A stretch of 64,000 bases of DNA from Acetivibrio saccincola (lineage in GTDB: Bacteria > Bacillota > Clostridia > Acetivibrionales > Acetivibrionaceae), in the NCBI RefSeq assembly GCF_002844395.1, contig NZ_CP025197.1:3038001-3102000 (forward strand). The letters run 5' to 3'. Positions 1 to 8,746 of this stretch are shown here, in pieces; positions within the stretch are counted from its first letter, which is position 1, and each line of letters opens with the position of its first letter. The notes under the pieces are model-generated. The model did not search any database. It saw nothing but the letters and a program-made list of their open reading frames with translations, and was not told where the DNA came from. The translations under genes were made by a program, and so were the position numbers.

Positions 1-54
1 CAAAGCTTCAACAGCAGCCGCTTTTTTATCTAAATACTGCCATGCAATCAGCAT
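1..54 (-). CDS. 5' end of an unrecognised, probably phage-derived gene (partial)
   Basis: Only the first 18 codons are inside the window; the gene runs off the left edge. An ATG at 52-54 (reverse strand) is preceded by a good GGAGG site at about 61-65. The visible N-terminus (MLIAWQYLDKKAAAVEAL) is not diagnostic. It lies just downstream of a VRR-NUC gene on the same strand, which suggests a prophage or phage-remnant operon. The function is unknown. Confidence 0.5.
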   Translation of the reverse strand, partial: MLIAWQYLDKKAAAVEAL

Positions 55-159
55 ATCGCACCTCCAAAAAATCAAGATAAAAACCTTGATCTTTGAAGCA
101 GTGTGCTTTTTTGCGTTGCTTTGCAGTGCTTGTTTCCTTGTTCGTTATGTCTTCGTTCT

Positions 160-447
160 TTATAGAAGGCCATGCTTTTCCAGAATAACCTTCACCTCAT
201 CTACCGAATGGACAACCGCTGCCACGCCTCCGGCATTGAGGATTTTCCTTATAGTAGCTTCCTGCAGTTTTGTTGCCTTTCCCGATGGGGTTTTTACTTC
301 AAAAGCTACAAACCGTCCGTTTACACAGGCAATAATGTCCGGTATCCCCGCTGTCCCGTACATACCACCATGTTCCTTCCAGCAAAAGCACCCCGGTACT
401 GTCTTTAAGTACCGGAGGATTTTAGTCACAATACTTTTTTCGGACAT
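160..447 (-). CDS. VRR-NUC domain nuclease (phage type)
   Basis: A 95-residue protein that matches the stand-alone VRR-NUC family, PD-(D/E)XK-fold nucleases common in phage replication modules. The core is visible: a GIPDII segment (the PD motif) around residues 33-38 and FEVKT (the E-x-K motif) around 49-53, with a helical C-terminus. The length is normal for the phage form. A strong GGAGG site precedes the ATG. It probably acts on phage replication or recombination intermediates. It is co-directional with the partial gene at the window edge, so both are likely remains of one prophage. Confidence 0.8.
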   Translation of the reverse strand: MSEKSIVTKILRYLKTVPGCFCWKEHGGMYGTAGIPDIIACVNGRFVAFEVKTPSGKATKLQEATIRKILNAGGVAAVVHSVDEVKVILEKHGLL

Positions 448-494
448 AACCGCTTATCCTCCAAAAGTATTCATTTAACTTCATAATTCTCTAT

Positions 495-546
495 AAAAAA
501 ACAACCTCCCGGTAAGCATTATCCTTACGTTTCCGGGTAAGGTTGT
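495..546 (-). terminator. Rho-independent terminator downstream of the DUF262 gene
   Basis: An inverted repeat (ACAACCT...AGGTTGT with an inner CCCGG...CCGGG pair) is followed on the reverse strand by a run of T. It lies about 50 bp after the stop codon of the DUF262/DUF1524 gene and would end that transcript. Confidence 0.65.
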
Positions 547-592
547 ACTCTTCACATAACGTTCTGCTTTGGATATACAAGTTCTTGTTCTC

Positions 593-2389
593 CTATAGAG
601 TATAATAATAATCTCTTATTTTCTTTGCCATAAGCAATCTTCGCTGTTCCAGAAATTCTTCATAATTTTCAAAAGTCATTGTAAAAATTGATTCTGGTAT
701 ACAATTCATTCCAAGGTTTTCTTTTAACTCTTCCAGACTATTTATACCGCCATACTTCAGTCCACCGCCACTGCACTGTTGAATTAAATCGGCAAAGTAT
801 TCTTTCGGAGCCTTGTTCCCAATTTTTATATTAATTTCAGATTGCATATAAACATAATTTGCAATTTGGTTATACTGACTTTTCTTCATTCCATTCTTTC
901 TAAGATAATCTTTGGGAAAAATATGATGTATGTCTCCCAAGTTAAATATAAGCTCACTGACAGTAATATCCTTTGAAAGGAACCCTTTCTCATTATTTTT
1001 AACCTGTGCTGCAAGGAATACATTGAATATGGGACTGGCGGATGATGAAGTGTCAAGTTCCTGAATCAGTGCAACATTCCAAAATGCTTCTGATAGTTCT
1101 GCGCTTTCAATACTTTTAAGATACTCATTAAAGCCACGGGAAGCAATATTTCTAATATCATAGTCGAACATTGATTCCGGTGATCCGGAATACCTCCCCG
1201 TTAACATGGACAATACAAACCATTTGCGAACATATGACTCTATTTCAGCCGGATTATATCCATTTGAACGCAAAGTAAGGTATAAGATGTATGCGAAATT
1301 TAAAGCATTTTTGGAACGTATCATGTGTGATGTAATAAAACCAGCTGATTTTATTATCATTATAAATTTCTTAAAATTATTCTCATTAATAAAATCTATA
1401 ATTCCTTTACTGAGTTTTTCAAAGGATTCCCTTGCAATATCCTCTTCATAGGTCCTTGTTTCAAAATTTCGTCCGGATAATAAACTAACAAGATCTGCAA
1501 GCTTGCCCCTACTGAATTTATAAGTAAAAGCCACTCGTAAAAGATCTGTATAATAAGGATCATATATATCATCATGCTCATTTTTTAACCATGACATTTT
1601 CTTAAAATATTCTGTTTCCGCAAAATCTTTATCATAATCAGTGATATGGTAATAAAACTCAGGAGATACTGTCAGATGGCAAAAATAATCTATGCATTTT
1701 CTCAGTGTTGAACCTCCATAAGATTCATTTGCGGCTATTTTTGACATTGCAAAATCAGCTTGGCTTAGAACCACACCTTTAGAATTAATTCTTATAAAAA
1801 TTTCGGTTACAGTTTCAATATCAAGATCTGATGACAATTCTATAAGGCCGATTTGTTTATGCATTATTTTTCTAAGACTTTCTATCCTTTCATATATCAA
1901 CTCGGGATCAAAATCCGGATTATTCCTGCAGTATTGATTTATAAACTTAATTATATTTATATCTTGTGAAAAGATTTGAGATATATCGGGTATCCACTTA
2001 TTGTCCTTCTCTATTGCCGTATTAAAGACTTCAAATCTTTGCTCAATCGGATGGAAAGAGATTTTTATTCTTACTTTTTTATATTTATTATTTATAACAT
2101 ATTCTCCCAGGATAGCCGCTGTAAGTGCTGTTACCCTTTGCTGACCATCTATTAAAATTTTCTTTCCTTCGGATATTGTACCATCTTTAAGCCTGATATT
2201 CGGATTTTTCCATATAATTATATAGCCTATAGGGTAGCCCTGATACAATGAATCCATTAAATCCCTCACTTTTGAAGCATCCCATACAAAAGGCCGTTGT
2301 ATCTCAGGAATTGCAATTTCCCCTGACTTAACCCAGGCTAAAACAGTTTCTATTAAGTATTGATTTACTGAATATTTTTGTGTCTGCAC
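593..2389 (-). CDS. GmrSD-like DUF262/DUF1524 nuclease
   Basis: About 598 residues, with the layout of the GmrSD family of modification-dependent restriction enzymes. The N-terminal DUF262 domain shows QRPFVW near residue 35 and the IDGQQR signature near 85. The C-terminal DUF1524 HNH-like domain shows HHIFPKDYL and a later N-rich segment. GmrSD proteins use the DUF262 domain for nucleotide-dependent control and the HNH-like domain to cut modified (for example glucosylated) phage DNA; the target here is unknown. I prefer the GTG at 2387-2389, which has AGAGGTGG just upstream, over a GTG three codons earlier. It stands alone between phage genes and an IS remnant, as a solitary defence gene would. 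Confidence 0.8.
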   Translation of the reverse strand: MQTQKYSVNQYLIETVLAWVKSGEIAIPEIQRPFVWDASKVRDLMDSLYQGYPIGYIIIWKNPNIRLKDGTISEGKKILIDGQQRVTALTAAILGEYVINNKYKKVRIKISFHPIEQRFEVFNTAIEKDNKWIPDISQIFSQDINIIKFINQYCRNNPDFDPELIYERIESLRKIMHKQIGLIELSSDLDIETVTEIFIRINSKGVVLSQADFAMSKIAANESYGGSTLRKCIDYFCHLTVSPEFYYHITDYDKDFAETEYFKKMSWLKNEHDDIYDPYYTDLLRVAFTYKFSRGKLADLVSLLSGRNFETRTYEEDIARESFEKLSKGIIDFINENNFKKFIMIIKSAGFITSHMIRSKNALNFAYILYLTLRSNGYNPAEIESYVRKWFVLSMLTGRYSGSPESMFDYDIRNIASRGFNEYLKSIESAELSEAFWNVALIQELDTSSSASPIFNVFLAAQVKNNEKGFLSKDITVSELIFNLGDIHHIFPKDYLRKNGMKKSQYNQIANYVYMQSEINIKIGNKAPKEYFADLIQQCSGGGLKYGGINSLEELKENLGMNCIPESIFTMTFENYEEFLEQRRLLMAKKIRDYYYTL

Positions 2390-2551
2390 TATAACCACCT
2401 CTCATATTAAACATATCCATTTGACATTGTTCTTGGACATATCTGCTGACGATAGACTGCATTGCCATAACACCCTTAAACATAGCTGTTGATGCCATTA
2501 TATAACAATCCGGTCTAAAATCAAACATTCATTTGTCCCATAGTGTAAAGT

Positions 2552-3620
2552 TTTTGTAGGCATAAAAAAGCAAGTTACCTACTCAATGTGGTATTATCAA
2601 GTCAACAATCAAACATAACCAACAGAAACCTGCTATTATGATTGTACGTGAAATTTACGAAAAAATCATCCCCGAAATTGAGAAAAAAGTGGCGGAGGGA
2701 TTGTCAAACGGGTCAGGATTTTCAGAACTGGCAGCCATAGTACATGAATGGGTAAACAAACTGGGGGTCCGAATCCTTGAACAGATAGCAGAAGATGCAG
2801 ATAAAGCGTTCAAGGACTCAGCAGAAAGGAAACGACATTGGCAAATTGTCCGGAAAGATACACGCGGGATACTGACAGCCATGGGGCAAGTGAATATCAC
2901 AAGGAATTATTACCGTCATAAAAAGACCGGAGAATATTCACACCTGGTGGATGAAGTATTGAAGCTTCCAGCCTATGACCGAACAGATGAGGGACTGAAA
3001 GCTGATCTGATATTAAAGGCATCGGGTATGTCCTACAGCAAAGCCGGAAGATCGAACAGTTATGCCGAGGTGAGCCGACAGACAGTTATGAGGTGCATAA
3101 GAGAGGCAGGAACGCTGGTACATGTTCCTGAATGCAGCAAGAAAAAGTCGGTACCGGTCTTATATGTTGAAGCAGATGAAGACCATGTGGCCCATCAGGA
3201 CGGTCAGAACAGACAAGCAAAGTTAGTGTACGTACATGAAGGAGCCAAGCGAAATGGAAAGCGGTGTGAGCTTCAGAATGTTCACTATTTTGCGAGCACA
3301 AGCACAGATACTGAATCCTTGTGGACAGAAGTTTTGGAATACATAGACCAGACTTATGAGTTGGATCAGATAGAGAGGATTTATATAGCCGGTGATGGAG
3401 CTGGATGGATCAAAGAAAACACATGATAATGAACCAAGAATACCCAGGAAAACAGTAAATAGCATTCGCAGACGAGTTATGAAGAGCTTTGAAAACATAG
3501 GCAATATACCTGTTCTGCAGATGGCAGGCAGGACGAGCAGAGCTTATTTGGTAATTAGAGGTATTCAACGCGGGAACTTGATGTATTGAGTAGGAGTTTG
3601 ATATTTATTCCTACAAATTC
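2552..3620 (+). mobile_element. ISLre2-family insertion sequence, internally deleted
   Basis: Imperfect terminal inverted repeats bound the element. The left end (about 2552-2590) and the reverse complement of the right end (about 3582-3620) share TTTGTAGG, an A-rich stretch and CCTACTCAAT in the same order and spacing. The transposase inside is truncated. No clear target-site duplication could be seen. The right end abuts the truncated SUKH gene, so the insertion or a later deletion probably broke that gene. Confidence 0.65.
2638..3589 (+). pseudogene. ISLre2 (UPF0236) transposase, internal deletion
   Basis: The first 262 codons match the N-terminal part of ISLre2/UPF0236 transposases: a helical N-terminus, the ILTAMGQVNITRNYY segment, and the GDGAGWIKE motif with a catalytic Asp just before the break. 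The full-length family is about 450-480 residues. Here the frame stops at 3424-3426, and only a short tail in another frame (to 3589, containing NIGNIPVL) remains before the right terminal repeat. This is consistent with an internal deletion of about 500-600 bp, so the gene should be inactive. Confidence 0.75.
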
Positions 3621-3626
3621 TTGACG

Positions 3627-3833
3627 CTATCGTAGCAACGGTTCATATTGATTGTTGCAACTTTTAGTTATATAATTACACTTTCCAAATTTTTTATAAT
3701 AATCTCTAAGCGATTTAGGAAATTTAATCCCTGATTCAGCTTCCTTTTCTGCAATTTCCTCCTCTGAATTTCCAAAGCTTTCAATACAATAAGCAGATAA
3801 AAGCTTTTCCAATACTTCAAAAGTTGCTTTCAA
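3627..3833 (-). pseudogene. SUKH (SMI1/KNR4) immunity-type protein fragment
   Basis: A TTG start at 3831-3833 with GGAGG nine bases upstream opens a 68-codon frame. Its central part (AEKEAESGIKFPKSLRDYY) fits the SUKH/SMI1 domain motif: acidic helix, then IxxP, then a tyrosine-rich helix. SUKH domains are usually 130 residues or more and often serve as immunity proteins to polymorphic toxins. This frame ends at the edge of the ISLre2 element, so the C-terminal half is lost. No toxin gene is adjacent. Confidence 0.5.
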
Positions 3834-4045
3834 ACAACGGCACCTCCGACATAATAAATTACCTGTGCATGCCTGTAGCAAGGGTAAAATAAAAAAGCTA
3901 AAAAACACCAGATATTCGGTAAAATACTGCTGTCAGTACTTGCCAGCTTCGCTGGACGTACACTTTTATACTGTTTGAATTAATATTCGCAGACAGTTCA
4001 GGGACTTTGTCACTGTATACATAAACTATACGTAAAATAGTTACA

Positions 4046-4792
4046 CTACACTGGAATATTACTAATAATTAGAAGCACAACACATATGATTAGACATGTT
4101 ATAACCAAAGCCTTTTTTCTATTCTCCCGAATCCATACGTATTTCTTTCCAAGAAAATAAAAAGAAACACTAAGAATAGCTTCCACCAACAAAATAGTTA
4201 TGATTCCAATGATACCACCTAAGAAATTTTTAATATTCCAATTCCCTCTTGACATACATAGAATACATCCTGCAATAACCGCAACAACCACTACATTTAA
4301 AATAATCTTTAGAAAAGAGTCATAAATTTCACCGTCAACAGATGTCCAGCTAAAATAACTTGTTACAATTTTCTTCTCTATGTGAAAAATATCCTTTGCA
4401 ATATCAATAAAAGTGTTTCCTTTCTTCTCTTCTTCAACAATGATATTCCAATACAAATCAGCATCAAAGGAAGCTATTTCAACCTTATCTTCTAACATCT
4501 TGCAAGTCAGGTTCTTTGCACCATTCAACTCGTTGATTTGTTTTTGAAGGTTAACAATATTCTCTCCAAGTACCTCTGCCATTGTTTTTGCTCCATCAAA
4601 AATATCCAATATATCATTAACGGATAGACCTATCTTGCGAAGAATAACAATCTTCTTTAATCGTATAATATCCATTTGTGAATAATCACGATATCCATTC
4701 TCTCCTCTTTTTGGCTCAATAAGTCCCTCCCTTAATATACTCTCGTTTTCTTCACTTATCTTCGTTTTTCGCAGAATTTCACTTCGATTTGC
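4046..4792 (-). pseudogene. MerR-type regulator with C-terminal membrane domain, N-terminus broken
   Basis: From about 4046 to 4792 an open frame reads GLIEPKRGENGYRDYS followed by the MerR second helix region (IIRLKKIVILRKIGLS), a coiled-coil stretch, and three strongly hydrophobic C-terminal segments (about 17, 25 and 17 residues). MerR-like proteins with a membrane tail occur in clostridia and are thought to sense membrane or cell-wall stress. The DNA-binding N-terminus before GLIEP is not a convincing HTH, and the open frame begins only after a TAA at 4793-4795, with no start in a normal place. The ATG at codon 209 from the end would remove half of the DNA-binding domain. I therefore call it broken. 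The breakpoint adjoins the structured stretch next to it. Confidence 0.55.
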
Positions 4793-4794
4793 TT

Positions 4795-5045
4795 AAGCTT
4801 TCCCCCTAGATGTTGCATAAATCTGGTAGCTCTGTGGTTTCAGGCAGAGAAAATAAACCGCATGTGTTTTTCTATCTCGGCCGTCGGGATTCCACATCAA
4901 CTCCAGGTAGCAAACCTCCCATGTCTTCCGGCATCAATTGTGCCTAATTCCTTCGTCCTGCTTATCCTAAAGGTGGAACGTCAATCATGCTCCTAAACTG
5001 GGTCTTTGCCCTAAAGGTAAAATTCAACTTGACTGCCCCGGCTCC
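4795..5045 (-). ncRNA. Possible structured RNA (HEARO/omega-RNA-like or mobile-element end), orphan
   Basis: About 250 bp with no coding frame and a GC content above that of the flanks. On the reverse strand it folds locally in several places. There is a GGGCAAAGACCC hairpin near 4995-5010, a GGCAC...GATGCC hairpin, a GTCAA...TTGAC pair and a GGGAGG...CTACCTGG segment. The pattern resembles HEARO-type (IscB-associated omega) RNAs, but no IscB/IsrB gene follows. Instead it runs into the broken MerR gene. The class is a guess; that the sequence is non-coding and structured is better supported. Confidence 0.3.
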
Positions 5046-5127
5046 AAAACTATTTGCTTTTAATTAGATATATTATTAGGTATTTGATTCCCCTTTTCCA
5101 CTCATAAACCTCGATTTAATGCATGTT

Positions 5128-5691
5128 TTATTTACTAAATATATCGTTCAAGATTCCCAGCATAATTGAATTAAGATTTAATAGTCCACGTATACTTGAA
5201 TCAACGTTTTCGACATAAGGCACTAACTTTTTCAGTATTAATAATAACTTTTCCTTGTTTTCAGGGTTTATAATATCGTAAACAAAAGCTAGAAAGCAAA
5301 AAACACCTTCCATAATATACAAATCTCCTATTAGTGGGAGTTTTGTTGTAAATGAAGTTCCTATAAGAGAGATTTTAAATTTTTGATTTTTTGGAACTTC
5401 CGATAGAGATATCATTTGAATAGTGCTTTCACTCATGTAATAAAGCCTTCTATATATTTGATCTGCAACAAATGCATTTGAACTTGAAAATACCCAAGCT
5501 ATTTTAATAATAAATGCTACTGCTGCATGTATATACTGTTGCTCATACTCTATATTTGAATCAACATGCAATTTTTCATTTTCAGTTACCCAAAAAACAA
5601 CGTCGTATTCTTTGTTCTTTTTTCTTTTTTTTAATAAAATATACAAACCGAATATTACTAGAACTACCCCGGTAACAAGATACCAATTCAT
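5128..5691 (-). CDS. Unrecognised protein with N-terminal membrane anchor
   Basis: About 187 residues from the ATG at 5689-5691, which has GAGG nine bases upstream; a GTG five codons earlier is possible. A single hydrophobic segment near residues 3-20 is followed by a lysine-rich stop-transfer sequence. The remainder, with weakly hydrophobic segments, probably lies in the cytoplasm. No family was recognised. It sits alone between the possible RNA and an IS21 element. Codon use is AT-rich like the neighbouring remnants. Confidence 0.5.
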   Translation of the reverse strand: MNWYLVTGVVLVIFGLYILLKKRKKNKEYDVVFWVTENEKLHVDSNIEYEQQYIHAAVAFIIKIAWVFSSSNAFVADQIYRRLYYMSESTIQMISLSEVPKNQKFKISLIGTSFTTKLPLIGDLYIMEGVFCFLAFVYDIINPENKEKLLLILKKLVPYVENVDSSIRGLLNLNSIMLGILNDIFSK

Positions 5692-5905
5692 ATAAATCTT
5701 CCTCACTTATTTCTTCTTCCTCTTAGACTATACAAATATTATATAATAATTGTAAACCTAAAACAATTTATGTTATTACTAACATCAAGCATATATATGT
5801 CACCGCCGGGATATAATTGACCCATAGCGCCGGACAAGAATTGACCCACACCAAACCAACGGTTTACCATAAAGTGTGACAAATACTTTTATGGGAGATG
5901 ACCGT

Positions 5906-7131
5906 ATGATAAGGAGTGGGCTAATTAACATGATACGCGAAAATGTGCGAAAAGGAAAGAGTGCATATGCCGTAGGCAAGGAATTGGCATATCAAAGAAC
6001 ACAGCAAAGAAGTATATGCATCAGCCAAAAACAGAACATGGGCTAAAGGGAAGGACAAGACCAACAAAACTTGATCCTTTCAAGCCTCAAATAAATGAAA
6101 TGATGGAGAACGGGATATTCAACTGTGTTGTAATTTTAGAACGGCTGCAAGATATGGGATATACCGGAGGTATCACTATTATCAAAGACTATGTGAAGCC
6201 GTTCAGGCCTGCCAGAAGCGCTCCGGCAGTACGAAGATACGAAACATTGCCTGGCAAACAGGCGCAAATGGATTGGGGTATTACCCATTACATAGATGAG
6301 AAAGGGGAAATACATAAAACGCCCGTTTTCGTAATGATACTGGGCAATTCAAGGTGCAAGTATGTAGAATTTACAAAGCGATGTGATATCTACAGTCTCT
6401 TAAGGTGCATGACAAATGCATTCGAGTATTATGGCGGTGTTCCGGAGACAGTTCTTACTGACAGGATGAAGACCGTAATAACAGGCAGCGAAGCCGGAAA
6501 GCCGATATGGAACAGCAGGTTTGAGGACTTTGCATCAGAAATGGGGTTTGTACCGAAGGTATGCCGGGTGAGGAAGCCTCAGACGAAGGGAAAAGTAGAA
6601 CGCCTTGTAAACTATGTAAAGGACAATTTCCTTCCGGGGAGGAAGTTCAAGGATCTGTATGATTTAAACTCCCAGGCACTTATGTGGTGCAGGAAGGTGG
6701 ACAGCAAAGTTCATGGGACTACAGGAGAAATACCACTTGAAGCTTTAAGTAAAGAACCCCTGCTGCCGCTGCCGGATAAAGCAGTTCGTGATAAATACAG
6801 GTGGGAGACCAGGAAAGTGACAAGAGACGGTGTCGTAAGCTATGATGGTGCAAAATACGGTATACCGTGGCAGTACAGCGGCAGGGAAGTAAGGGTCAGG
6901 ATATTCGGAGGATTCTTCGAAGTTTACTATGGCGAGGTAAGAATAGCACGCCACAGAACAGAGTATGCATCAGGGAGGATCGTATGGTTTAAGGGACAGT
7001 ATCAGGGTCTTGCTGAAAAAGGTGGGATAGCGGTACCACTTCCCTTTGCCAGGAAGGAAGGAACAGAATCAGTAGAGATACGCCCATTAAGTGTGTATGA
7101 CGCACTGGCGGGGGTGATATCCAATGGTTGA
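5906..7131 (+). pseudogene. istA: istA, IS21 transposase, one-base frameshift
   Basis: The start is the ATG at 5906 with GGGAG eight bases upstream. Compared with the second copy at 25.6 kb, one G is missing at about 5984-5987 (GG instead of GGG), so the N-terminal HTH is out of frame with the rest. The remaining 371 codons carry the rve integrase core: DWG (first Asp), LTDRM (second Asp) and KGKVERLV (catalytic Glu). The C-terminus is complete and overlaps istB by eight bases. If the missing G is real, this copy cannot make a full transposase. If it is a sequencing error, the element could be active. Confidence 0.85.
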
Positions 7132-7753
7132 ACTGGAACATGCCCGAAGCATCCTTTCCGAGCTTGGGCTCGCAACAGCCTCAGAACTCCTGGATGCAAA
7201 GATTGAAGATGCAATGCATAAAGAGTTATCAACGCTCGCTTTCGTCGCAAGAGATGAGAATGTGATATTTCCAGGTCCTCCGGGTGTTGGGAAGACTCAT
7301 CTTGCAGTAGGTCTGGCGATGCAAGCCCTAAGGTCTGGTATGACGGTATACTATACCAGCCTGGCACATCTCATAGCAGACTTGAAAAAAGCAGCACAAC
7401 AAGACAGGCTTAGCCGCAGGTGGCAAGTATATACCCGGCCAGATATACTGATCATTGATGAAGTAGGATATATGCAGTTGGAGCGTACATCAGCGGAATT
7501 GCTTTTCAGGGTCATATGCTCAAGGTACGAAAATGGCAGTATAATACTTACCAGCAACAAATACTTTGGCGACTGGGGCGAGCTTATGAATGATACAGTA
7601 ATAGCTACAGCTATACTGGACAGATTACTGCACCATTCGCACATCATAAACATAAGGGGTGAGAGCTACAGACTAAAAGACAGACTAAAAGGCGGGGTCA
7701 GGGTCGTGCCTCCGGCCGATATATCGGTGAAGGGTAACTCGAAAAATGCGTGA
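7124..7753 (+). CDS. istB: istB, IS21 ATPase helper (shortened N-terminal region)
   Basis: A 209-residue AAA+ ATPase with Walker A GPPGVGKTH and Walker B ILIIDEVGY, plus the SNK sensor segment typical of IstB. It regulates target choice and assembly of the IstA transposase. IstB proteins are usually about 240-260 residues. Here the linker between the N-terminal helix (to about residue 34) and the ENVIF strand before Walker A is some 40-50 residues too short, suggesting an in-frame deletion. It overlaps istA by eight bases, so translation is coupled. Confidence 0.85.
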   Translation: MVELEHARSILSELGLATASELLDAKIEDAMHKELSTLAFVARDENVIFPGPPGVGKTHLAVGLAMQALRSGMTVYYTSLAHLIADLKKAAQQDRLSRRWQVYTRPDILIIDEVGYMQLERTSAELLFRVICSRYENGSIILTSNKYFGDWGELMNDTVIATAILDRLLHHSHIINIRGESYRLKDRLKGGVRVVPPADISVKGNSKNA

Positions 7754-8217
7754 CCGGCTACTGAAGCCGGCGATTGATCACCGGCGTTTGGGTCAATTTT
7801 TAACCGGCGATTGGGTCAAAAATATTCCGGCGTTGACAAAAATAATATCTACGCACACACAATATTCTACATAAATTACCATAATCCTTCATAAAATAAA
7901 AAAATATTCATTATTGTCAATAGAAAATTGTTTGATTTCCCTTTGTCGGGGGACAGACTTACAATAAGGTATACGAAATTCAGAGAGACAGGATGACAAT
8001 TTTTTTGCAGAGTAAATAAGCAAAAATCCCATATATGATAAAACCGCAACCGATCTGTTCACCGGAAGCTTTTACAAACCTGGCCATATATTCTCTTGGC
8101 GTAACGTTGTTTCCTGAAGATGCGGTTAAAGGTTCTGATACTGTTAAAACCTCAATCCATCGCTATGCCCGAAACACTTTTATCTTCTTTTTTCCATTTT
8201 TGAACTATGTAAATCGT

Positions 8218-8505
8218 TTATGAATTTCTCATCCGCAGGCAAAGCATCCTTGTAAACGTCCCACTTTTATGTAAAGCTGCCAAGTTCCTCCATGATTTTG
8301 ACCATTTACCCAGAATTTCTTTAAGCTTTTGGTAGTAATAGATTTCGGGCTGCTCGGGTTCGGGGCAACCTTCAGGGTCGGGATCGGCCGGGAAGCCTAG
8401 AGGAGAAGCCTGACAGATGTTGTCCGGACCATTGTTGCCCGGAGTGCTGTCATCATTGATTTCGTCCTTATAGTTTTTGTATGGTTTTCTGTTTCCATGA
8501 AAAGA
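8218..8505 (-). pseudogene. Remnant open frame without a start codon
   Basis: A reverse-strand frame of about 95 codons stays open from a TAA near 8510 down to 8218 and reads like protein (acidic, proline-rich PDPEGCPEPEQPEIYYYQK, then KLKEILGKW). It has no ATG, GTG or TTG at its beginning. An ATG with a GGGGG site at about 8500 lies in another frame and runs only 33 codons. A one-base loss near the start would explain this. No family was recognised. The rest of the 7839-8746 interval shows nothing else I can support. Confidence 0.35.
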
Positions 8506-8746
8506 ACCCCCTTATCCAGGCTAAACTTTGTTTCTTTATACAGAATTTTAGCAATACCAAATATAATTGTAAATTTTAACCAGTTATGTTCAGTTTGTTT
8601 TTTTGAAACAGGTTTCAATACCAAGACTATGAAAACTAAAATTATGTTGCTATTTTATGTAGAATTGTGTAATATTTATATATGATTGCAATAAGTTTAG
8701 TAAATTATTTAAACATTTATATTTTGAGCTATAAGGTTGATGATTG

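Larger units (their letters stand above)
5798..7838 (+). mobile_element. IS21-family element, copy 1 (full length)
   Basis: The ends are typical of IS21. The left end starts TGTCACCGCCGG at 5798. The right end, read in reverse, starts TGTCAACGCCGG at 7838. Each end carries tandem copies of a GCCGG...TTGACCC site: two on the left (5801-5860) and three on the right (7760-7838). These should be transposase binding sites. Inside are istA (frameshifted) and istB. No target-site duplication was obvious. A truncated, nearly identical copy lies at 25481-26302. Confidence 0.9.

Noticed and set aside
2328..2528. 66-codon reverse frame overlapping the start of the DUF262 gene
   Set aside because: No clear ribosome binding site or family, and it overlaps the DUF262 coding region by about 60 bases. 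Probably chance.
8035..8223. 62-codon forward frame in the gap before cas10
   Set aside because: No start signal, unlikely composition and no recognisable homology. The opposite strand has the better frame in part of this gap.
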